64,000 nucleotides of DNA, from NCBI GenBank assembly GCA_937974565.1, contig CALJWL010000004.1, forward strand, positions 24,032-88,031, in the 5' to 3' direction. The notes under the pieces were generated by a model that searched no databases, was not told the origin of the DNA, and worked only from the letters and a program-made list of their open reading frames with translations. This stretch comes from an uncultured Arenicella sp. Its GTDB lineage: Bacteria > Pseudomonadota > Gammaproteobacteria > Arenicellales > Arenicellaceae. Of the stretch, positions 54,069 through 64,000 are shown in pieces. Position numbers and translations under genes: made by a program. Within the stretch, counting starts at the first letter, position 1. The number at the start of each line of letters is the position of its first letter.

Positions 54069-55193
54069 TTAAGTCATGAGCTTATCAGGGTTGAAGGGTA
54101 TTTCATGGAAAATACTGCTCATACCGTCAACTTCAATGCAATCATTATTATCCAGATAGTCTGTATCGATCATGGCAAAGGCGAGTTGTTTGTTAAATTT
54201 AAAAGACCACGCCTGAGATCGCAATTCACCTACTTTTTTACCATTCACCAATAAGTCCGCGCCGCCAACATAATTAAAAACGTCACTTAAATTTGGCTCT
54301 CCGTGAAACGCTAAACCCACTAAACGACGAGTAATTGTATGTTGTTTCTCTCTCAAGGCTTGAATGCTTAAACTTTCAATATCAGCATTAAGGTCTAAAT
54401 AACTGTCCAAGCCGCATTCAAACGGGGTGTCAAAGGCGTCCATGTCTCCCCCATAAGACAATAAACCCGCCTCAATTCGTTCATTACAATTAGGACAACC
54501 GGCACGAACATGTAAGTCGCGGCCTTTCTCGAATAAGACATCCCACAAAGGCAATGCTATTTCAGGGTTGGGCACGTAGATTTCAAATCCGCCTTGTTTG
54601 CTCCAACCTGAACGCGCCACGTACATATCAACACCCTCAAAGCTGAGTATTTCGCCCCGAAAGAACCGAATTGCATGAACCGACTCGCCAAACACCCGGG
54701 CTACCAGCTCCTCGGCCTTCGGACCCTGCACCGCCAAAGGATAAACCTCGGGTTCAAAAACCTCGACATTCAACTCATACCCTATTGCCAAGCCTTTAGC
54801 GAATAACCTTACATCACTGTCGGCCAGAGACAGCCAAAATCGGTCATCCGCCAATTTGATAATGATAGGGTCATTAAAGATAAACCCTTGTTCGTCGCAT
54901 ATCGGGGCGTATTTGCCTTGCAAGGTGTCTAGGCGACGTAAATCTCGCGGGGTCATTAACTGCGCGAGCTTGGCGGCATCAGGGCCTTTCAATTCAACCT
55001 GTCGTTCCGCAGCGACATCCCAGACCTGAACGTGTTCACATAGGTGCCAGTAATCCTCTTCGGCCGATTTAAACTGAGTCGGTAACAGCATGTGATTGTA
55101 GACGGTATAGGCTTGAACGCCGGCTTGCTCGACCCGCTTGGAAAATGGCGTAGCACGGACTCTACGGCTCACACTTAGACTTTTACTATTCAT
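54069..55193 (-). CDS. dmdA: Dimethylsulfoniopropionate demethylase (DmdA)
   Basis: Tetrahydrofolate-dependent methyltransferase of the GcvT fold that converts DMSP to methylmercaptopropionate. The 374-residue protein lines up by eye with the DmdA group rather than GcvT. The N-terminal segment has RATPFSKRVEQAG, TVYNHMLLPTQF and HLCEHVQVWDVAAERQVEL, followed by LMTPRDL and NDPIIIKL. The later motif AGCPNCNERIEAGLLSYG and the segment FECGLDSYLDL are also DmdA-like. A strong AGGGGG precedes the ATG. No gcvH or gcvP is adjacent. A LysR regulator lies directly upstream and MetY directly downstream. An undescribed DmdA-like demethylase of another methylated substrate remains possible. Confidence 0.85.
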   Translation of the reverse strand: MNSKSLSVSRRVRATPFSKRVEQAGVQAYTVYNHMLLPTQFKSAEEDYWHLCEHVQVWDVAAERQVELKGPDAAKLAQLMTPRDLRRLDTLQGKYAPICDEQGFIFNDPIIIKLADDRFWLSLADSDVRLFAKGLAIGYELNVEVFEPEVYPLAVQGPKAEELVARVFGESVHAIRFFRGEILSFEGVDMYVARSGWSKQGGFEIYVPNPEIALPLWDVLFEKGRDLHVRAGCPNCNERIEAGLLSYGGDMDAFDTPFECGLDSYLDLNADIESLSIQALREKQHTITRRLVGLAFHGEPNLSDVFNYVGGADLLVNGKKVGELRSQAWSFKFNKQLAFAMIDTDYLDNNDCIEVDGMSSIFHEIPFNPDKLMT

Positions 55194-55377
55194 ATTTCCC
55201 CCTGAATGTTACTCGATAGTGCTGGTGTTGCTTGTTGCCTTGTACATTATTGCCTTGAACACAGACAATTCAAACTACCATATCAAGGAAAACAAGGTAA
55301 ACCGAAAACACGGTTTGGCTCAAGACAAACCCACAGCCCCAGCAAAACCATTTTTAGGCCAAAGACATCATCTTTTT

Positions 55378-56292
55378 TTAGTCTTGACTCGATTCAAAAA
55401 GAATCCATTCTTTAAATAAATCGGCTGACTTTTTATGCTCGTCAACGTTGGCACCCAAACTAATTGAGGAACTCGGGTAAACAAGATAGAAAGCTTCGTC
55501 GGTACTGATGGTCTTTTCAAAAGGGGTAACCAACCTACCTTGTTCTAAACGCTCGGCAATCAGTGAACTGCGCCCTAAGGCCACCCCCAATCCGCGCTCA
55601 GCAAGGTCAAGAGTCGAAATTAATGTATCAAAGCGTTTTTCACTGCGCGGCTCCATTTCACTCATCCCCACACTGGCTAACCACTGGGACCACCCTTCTT
55701 CGTACCCTATCACATTGAGTAAGGTGTGATTTTTTAAGTCCTGTGGGCGTTTCAGCCCCCCCTGATCCACCAGCGTTTTGCTGCAAACAGGCACCAAATG
55801 ATCCCAAGTCAGTCGGTCGCTGTTAAGTCCGGCCCAAGTACCGCGCCCATAACGAATTTCAAAATCATAATCCGATTCCACGGGCCCATCACGCACCCAA
55901 AGGTTGCTGTTGATTCGAAGATCAATGTTAGGGTGCTGGGCGTAAAAGCGATCAATACGAGGGGCCAACCAACAAAGCGAAAAGACCAAACTGACTTTGA
56001 TATTTAAAATGCTCTCTGCTCGTTTCCCAAACAGCTCATGAGTGGCATTACTTAGACGCTCAATAGCCTCGCGCACCGATGGCAGATAGATGGCTCCGTA
56101 ATCGCTTAGTTCTAAACCGTTGGGCAAACGCTTGAAAAGCGTGACACCAAGATTGTATTCTAGATTTTTTATTTGTTTGCTCACCGCCGCCGAGGTGAGA
56201 CTCAATTCATCAGCGGCAAGCTTAAAACTCAGGTTACGTGCGGAGGACTCGAAGGTGCGAAGCCAATTTAGCGGTGGCAGTTTTCGTTTCAT
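55378..56292 (-). CDS. LysR family regulator, GcvA-like, next to dmdA
   Basis: Predicted transcription factor, 304 residues. The helix-turn-helix is at about 8-66 (LNWLRTFESSARNLSFKLAA then TSAAVSKQIKNLEYNLG). The whole N-terminal pattern is of the GcvA/AmpR branch. It lies 184 bases upstream of dmdA and 37 bases after the racemase-like gene, all co-oriented. It is the natural candidate regulator of dmdA-metY and perhaps of the wider block; the effector could be DMSP or a CoA thioester, which is speculation. Confidence 0.87.
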   Translation of the reverse strand: MKRKLPPLNWLRTFESSARNLSFKLAADELSLTSAAVSKQIKNLEYNLGVTLFKRLPNGLELSDYGAIYLPSVREAIERLSNATHELFGKRAESILNIKVSLVFSLCWLAPRIDRFYAQHPNIDLRINSNLWVRDGPVESDYDFEIRYGRGTWAGLNSDRLTWDHLVPVCSKTLVDQGGLKRPQDLKNHTLLNVIGYEEGWSQWLASVGMSEMEPRSEKRFDTLISTLDLAERGLGVALGRSSLIAERLEQGRLVTPFEKTISTDEAFYLVYPSSSISLGANVDEHKKSADLFKEWILFESSQD

Positions 56293-56329
56293 TTACTCGC
56301 TCAAAAACATTAGGTACATCAACGTTAAA

Positions 56330-57469
56330 TCAGGATGGAATCGCGCCATTATTCATTAACTCAGTAATATCTGATTCACTGAACCCATGATCTCGCAGTA
56401 CGTTCTGTGTGTCGTGCCCTTCCGGAGAGGGGGCTGAAGGTTGGGCACACGAGTAATGCTCAAACCTGGGAGCTGGCGCTGGTTGTGTGATGCCTCCCAC
56501 GTCGATGTACGTTTCTCTAGCTTGGTTATGCGGATGAGCCATTGCTTCGTTATAATTCAACACCGGTGCAAAGCAAATATCAGTGCCCTCCATAATGTCA
56601 CACCACTCATCGCGTGTTTTTTGCTTGAACACGTCTTCCATTTCAATCGCCATTTCAGACCATTGAGAAGCATCATGCTGGGCGGAAAAGCGTTCTTTGT
56701 CCAAACCCGCTTTTTCGATCAGCATGGCATAAAATTGCGGTTCGATTGAGCCAATGGAAACAAACTTGCTATCGGCTGTCTCGTAAGTGCGGTAGAAATG
56801 CGCGGCCCCATCCAACAAATTAGCCGCACGTTTAGGCTGCCAGCTTCTGGCCGCTTGCAGGCTGTATATTACGCTCATCAAATTAGCAGAACCGTCGGTG
56901 ATAGCCGCGTCAATCACATCGCCCTTACCCGTTTTTTGAGCGGCATGCAACGCAGCCAGCATGCCTATCACTAAAAACAAACTGCCGCCCGCATAGTCGC
57001 CAACAAGATTTAACGGCGGCACTGGCCGGTCCGGCCCACCGATGGCCGCCAATGCCCCAGTTAACGAGACATAGTTAATATCGTGGCCAGCCACGTTCGC
57101 CAATGGGCCCGTCTGACCCCAGCCAGTAACTCGGCCGTAGATAAGTGCTGGGTTTAACTTGTGACAAACCTCGGGGCCAAAACCTAACTTCTCAGCCACA
57201 CCAGGTCGATAACCTTCGATCAGCATTTGAGCGCTTTCAATCAGTGTTAAAAGTGTTGCGAGGCCTTCAGGGTGTTTTAGGTCCAACGCGATGGATTTTT
57301 TACCCCGACAATTAACATCAATATGAGCCGGTAGGCTAATGCCATTGGGGCCGCGTGACCGTTCGATGGAAATCACCTCAGCCCCCATATCCGCCAACAA
57401 CATACCGGCATACGGGCCAGGGCCAATGCCTTTCAACTCAATTACTTTAATGCCTGCTAGAGGTCCCAT
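56330..57469 (-). CDS. CaiB/BaiF family protein, alpha-methylacyl-CoA racemase-like
   Basis: Class III CoA-transferase superfamily member, 379 residues. The N-terminal GIKVIELKGIGPGPYAGMLL and DMGAEVISIERSRG bind CoA. The active site matches racemases rather than transferases: H129 and D158 occur in AGHDINYVSLTG and NLVGDYAGGS, the His/Asp pair that exchanges the alpha proton in alpha-methylacyl-CoA racemase. Such enzymes epimerise 2-methyl-branched acyl-CoAs before beta-oxidation. This suggests branched-chain, isoprenoid or sterol side-chain substrates for the block. Confidence 0.87.
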   Translation of the reverse strand: MGPLAGIKVIELKGIGPGPYAGMLLADMGAEVISIERSRGPNGISLPAHIDVNCRGKKSIALDLKHPEGLATLLTLIESAQMLIEGYRPGVAEKLGFGPEVCHKLNPALIYGRVTGWGQTGPLANVAGHDINYVSLTGALAAIGGPDRPVPPLNLVGDYAGGSLFLVIGMLAALHAAQKTGKGDVIDAAITDGSANLMSVIYSLQAARSWQPKRAANLLDGAAHFYRTYETADSKFVSIGSIEPQFYAMLIEKAGLDKERFSAQHDASQWSEMAIEMEDVFKQKTRDEWCDIMEGTDICFAPVLNYNEAMAHPHNQARETYIDVGGITQPAPAPRFEHYSCAQPSAPSPEGHDTQNVLRDHGFSESDITELMNNGAIPS

Positions 57470-57530
57470 ATTTATATTACTCGTAATTTTAACCAGTTAA
57501 ATTTTCTTAGAACAACGGCTCTCACATCTG

Positions 57531-58757
57531 CTAAAGCAAGCTTTTCAACGAAAAGTTAATGTCCGCTAATTGCACTTTATCAGGCCTTGACTTAGCCGCG
57601 ATCAGTTTTTTTGATACCATAAAATCGGCCGGTGAATTAATGGCGTCCATCGCAATCAAACGCCCTTGTTTTAAATAAAAAACTGAAAATTTATCACTGG
57701 CTGCGTCCCCTCTTACAACATAGTCGTCGTAGCCGGCCAACAAACCAGCGGTTTGCAATTTAATATCGTATTGATCCGACCAAAACCACGGCACACTGTC
57801 GTACGAAACATTCTCGCCGAGCATGGATAAAACCGCGACCTTCGCCTGCTCTAACGCATTAGGCACGGACTCAAGACGAATGTCTCTTTCATAGAGAAGG
57901 CTATAAAAGTTGCAACAGTCGCCAACGGCATAGATTTGTGGGTCAGAAGTTTGGTTAAACTCGTTTACCAAAACGCCATTATCGCAATTCAAACCCGCTA
58001 CCTTAGCAAGCTCACTATTTGGTAACACCCCAATGCCCACAATGGCACTATCAAATTCGTGTTCACAGCCATCATACATAACGGCTTTAACACACGGCCG
58101 CCCATCGCGAATGAACTCATCAAACCTCACTAAGCGGCTGTTTAACCGAATATTCACTCCGCTGTCTGCGTGTCGTTTCTGAAAATACGCCGAAACCATT
58201 GGGCTAGTAACACGCGCCAAAACCCGGTCCATGGCTTCTAATACGGTTACGTTAATGCCCTGTTGCACGGCCGAGGCCGCCACTTCTAAACCAATGTAAC
58301 CCGCACCAACGATCAACAACCGACCATTTGGGGGTAATTGCGCTTTAATACGGTCAACATCTGCCAGAGTACGCAAATAATGAATGTTTGACGAACCGGC
58401 TCCCTCAACCGGTATTTTTCTTGCGCGAGTGCCCGTTGCGATCATTAACTTAGAATAAGCCACTGAACCACCCTCACTGAGTTCCAGACAACGAGCTTCA
58501 CGATCGATGCGGGTAACTCGGGTTCCTAGCTTCAAATCAACTTGGGCATTTTCATACACGACCTTACTACGAATAAGCAATTTTTCGTGTTCTACCTCAC
58601 CCTTAAAATACGCCTTAGACAGTGGTGGGCGATGGTAAGGCAGCGAGGGTTCATCACCAATCAATGTGATGCCTCCCGCCCAACCTTTTTTACGTAATGC
58701 CGTAACCGCTTCCGCTGCCGCATGACCGCCGCCCACGATGACAATGCTGTCTGTCAT
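57531..58757 (-). CDS. FAD/NAD(P)H ferredoxin (rubredoxin) reductase-type flavoprotein
   Basis: Flavoprotein reductase of the BphA4/putidaredoxin-reductase type, 408 residues. FAD motif: IVIVGGGHAAAEAV at 5-18. The NAD motif LLIVGAGYIGLEVAA is in the middle, the conserved IYAVGDCCNF contacts FAD, and a C-terminal reductase domain follows. The frame extends to 58871, but the upstream 38 residues are not family-like; the ATG at 58757 opens directly into the FAD fold. These enzymes pass electrons to ferredoxins serving Rieske oxygenases or P450s, and none of those is in the window. Confidence 0.88.
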   Translation of the reverse strand: MTDSIVIVGGGHAAAEAVTALRKKGWAGGITLIGDEPSLPYHRPPLSKAYFKGEVEHEKLLIRSKVVYENAQVDLKLGTRVTRIDREARCLELSEGGSVAYSKLMIATGTRARKIPVEGAGSSNIHYLRTLADVDRIKAQLPPNGRLLIVGAGYIGLEVAASAVQQGINVTVLEAMDRVLARVTSPMVSAYFQKRHADSGVNIRLNSRLVRFDEFIRDGRPCVKAVMYDGCEHEFDSAIVGIGVLPNSELAKVAGLNCDNGVLVNEFNQTSDPQIYAVGDCCNFYSLLYERDIRLESVPNALEQAKVAVLSMLGENVSYDSVPWFWSDQYDIKLQTAGLLAGYDDYVVRGDAASDKFSVFYLKQGRLIAMDAINSPADFMVSKKLIAAKSRPDKVQLADINFSLKSLL

Positions 58758-59368
58758 AAGTAGTTCTTGATGATATTGATTGAATAACAAGAGACTGCCA
58801 CGAAGCGAAGGCGCAATCAATGACTCAATTTGTGCGAAAAATAGACATAACCTGAGGTCTTTCCAACTCATTGCTTGTCGTGTACAAAAAATGCCAGCAA
58901 AACACTAAATGCGCGTTAATAACTCGAACATGGTCTAACCCAATGCAATAAAGATGAGTGTTTGACTTCATGAGTTGGACGTATTTAATTCGGCTTTTGC
59001 TTAATATGTCTGCAAAAAGAATAGAATTAGTGATCTTTACTAAAGCGAAAATTAAATGGATTAATTTGAAAGTTTTGATCGTAATCGCAACTTACAACGG
59101 CGAGCGAGAGATAAAGAGACGGTAAAACGTATTCCAAGTCTCTTAAGATAAACCGATGAGTGCTTTGTGGCGACCAATCGACAAATAATACATTGGAAAT
59201 AATTGCAAAACCGACAAAGAGCCAATCTACAAGGGTAATTGCAGTCAAAGCCAGTGGATCATGTTGACGGGCATAAAAAACCCGATACCAAACGATTGAT
59301 ATCGGGTTTTCTAATCTAATGTGCTTTGGAGGGCCCTTACCTACGTGGCGGCCACCCTAAAAAGCGTT
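58758..59368. other. Intergenic region between the flavoprotein reductase and eno
   Basis: About 610 bases. It contains the eno terminator at 59277-59310 and presumably the promoter of the flavoprotein gene. A 73-codon minus-strand frame (59027-59248) has a hydrophobic start but no family resemblance and is not called. No ftsB follows eno here. Confidence 0.5.
59277..59310 (-). terminator. Intrinsic terminator of eno
   Basis: A perfect 11-bp stem AAAACCCGATA/TATCGGGTTTT with a 12-base loop, followed by a run of T on the minus strand, 59 bases past the eno stop. Confidence 0.93.
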
Positions 59369-60670
<1,302 letters not shown>

Positions 60671-60730
60671 TTAAGATAAGATTCAGGTTTTAAATTCAGT
60701 TACCAAGCCACTAAGGTGAAAAATAACTTG

Positions 60731-61567
60731 TTAGTAACCACTGTCATCAAAACCGCCAGCTTTCGTGGATTGGTCAAGCTGTTGTAAGACTGTTAATAAT
60801 GCTTTTAATTTTTGTGTAGGCCATGCATTAGGACCATCACTTTTGGCATTTTCAGGGTCGGGATGCGTTTCCATAAATAAACCCGAAACGCCAGCCGCAA
60901 CCGCAGCACGTGCCAATACGGGAACAAACTCTCGTTGCCCACCAGATTTATCGCCCTGCCCGCCCGGCAATTGCACCGAGTGTGTGGCATCAAACACCAC
61001 TGGGCAACCGGTTTCACGCATCTGAGCTAGGCCACGCATATCAACCACCAGGTTGTTATAGCCAAAAGACGCACCTCGTTCACACACCGTTACGCGATTT
61101 TTTCCTCCAGCGGCTTCGGCTTTTTTTGTTACGTTCACCATTTCAGGCGGCGACAGAAACTGGCCTTTTTTGATATTCACCGGAATACCGCAAGCGCCTA
61201 CGGCTTCAATTAAGTCCGTTTGCCGGCACAAAAATGCCGGTGTTTGAATCATATCAACGTAGTTTGCCGCCAAAGAAACTTGTTCCGGCGTATGAACGTC
61301 GGTCAACACAGGCATGCCCGTTGTTTCACGAACTTCTTGTAAAATTTCCAAGCCTTCTTGTATACCCGGGCCTCTAAATGACGTGCCAGAAGTACGATTA
61401 GCTTTGTCAAACGATGATTTATACAGGGCGTTAACTCCCAGTTCGCCGGTGATATCACGGATCATCTTTGCTGTCTCAAGTGCAAACGTACGAGATTCAA
61501 TCACACAAGGGCCTGCAATTAGGAAAAACGGTTTATCTAAGCCAACTTCAAAGTCTGCAATTTTCAT
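60731..61567 (-). CDS. kdsA: 2-dehydro-3-deoxyphosphooctonate aldolase (KDO-8-phosphate synthase)
   Basis: Condenses arabinose 5-phosphate with phosphoenolpyruvate to make KDO-8-phosphate for lipopolysaccharide. Motifs include [12 protein letters not shown] near 14-25, the arabinose-phosphate loop [10 protein letters not shown] (51-60), [13 protein letters not shown], and the phosphate/metal end [20 protein letters not shown]. The Asn in the NIKKGQF segment points to the metal-independent class. Length is 278 residues. It lies between pyrG and eno. Confidence 0.97.
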   Translation of the reverse strand: MKIADFEVGLDKPFFLIAGPCVIESRTFALETAKMIRDITGELGVNALYKSSFDKANRTSGTSFRGPGIQEGLEILQEVRETTGMPVLTDVHTPEQVSLAANYVDMIQTPAFLCRQTDLIEAVGACGIPVNIKKGQFLSPPEMVNVTKKAEAAGGKNRVTVCERGASFGYNNLVVDMRGLAQMRETGCPVVFDATHSVQLPGGQGDKSGGQREFVPVLARAAVAAGVSGLFMETHPDPENAKSDGPNAWPTQKLKALLTVLQQLDQSTKAGGFDDSGY

Positions 61568-61731
61568 AACTTAATTTTCATAACCAGTTCAGTGCCTCAG
61601 TTTACCTCAGACGCTTGGTGTGAGAATACCTTCTTACCTTAACAGGCTTATTATATTACGTGAATGGAATCGATGCGCTACCAATACCATAAGTAGACGC
61701 CTCAAACTCAATTCACTCTAACCAACTAACG

Positions 61732-64000
<2,269 letters not shown>

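Noticed and set aside
59027..59248. 73-codon minus-strand frame with hydrophobic N-terminus downstream of eno
   Set aside because: No family resemblance (in particular not FtsB-like), no Shine-Dalgarno, and the second half looks like random translation.

Overview
The window is chromosomal DNA of a free-living, probably marine, gammaproteobacterium outside the enteric group. This rests on three things: the gene order lepA-lepB-DUF4845-rnc-era-recO-pdxJ, the grpE-dnaK-dnaJ and pyrG-kdsA-eno blocks, and accessory genes typical of marine heterotrophs (DmdA, AcnD/PrpF, a sodium-solute symporter with a GH1 glycosidase, secreted peptidases). Base composition looks mid-40s %GC by eye; I did not count it. 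I saw no tRNA, rRNA, insertion sequence, prophage or CRISPR array. Most genes lie on the minus strand.

Layout. 1-9.5 kb: dsbC, yajQ, a lytic transglycosylase and the translation/RNA-processing block lepA-lepB-DUF4845-rnc-era-recO-pdxJ. 9.8-12.7 kb: nadB and an orphan LysR regulator on the plus strand. 12.8-16.9 kb: the heat-shock block grpE-dnaK-dnaJ, with a near-consensus sigma-32 promoter in front of grpE and hairpins between dnaK and dnaJ. 17-20.8 kb: a two-gene sugar unit, an SSS symporter coupled to a GH1 beta-glucosidase. 21.1-23.3 kb: hydrolase, ECF sigma factor and DUF3379 (likely anti-sigma). 23.4-25.6 kb: a TauE-like exporter and bioA. 25.6-33.0 kb: a minus-strand run of cinA, an SGNH hydrolase, an exported protein of unknown function, hflD, an S9 peptidase, DUF192 and a Gfo/Idh oxidoreductase. 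33.4 kb: serB.

34.7-38.8 kb holds acnD-prpF, the isomerisation/dehydration part of the 2-methylcitrate cycle. A pair of GTNNAC-type operator-like palindromes lies upstream, and a 22-bp tandem repeat fills part of the acnD-prpF gap. 39.1-42.0 kb carries PAPS synthesis (sat, cysC) with a DHH phosphoesterase. 42.0-45.3 kb has a TetR regulator with its own candidate operator, a DUF2505 protein, trxC and an M28 peptidase.

The most distinctive region is 45.4-58.8 kb, a long co-oriented catabolic block. It holds a strong DMSP demethylase homologue (DmdA), and directly downstream a MetY-type O-acetylhomoserine sulfhydrylase that could capture methanethiol. Around them are a LysR regulator, an acyl-CoA ligase, a fused 3-hydroxyacyl-CoA dehydrogenase/enoyl-CoA hydratase, a short-chain dehydrogenase, an alpha-methylacyl-CoA racemase-like enzyme and two flavoenzymes. 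The right end carries eno (with a strong terminator), kdsA and pyrG, then a gene-free stretch ending in a long hairpin at the window edge.
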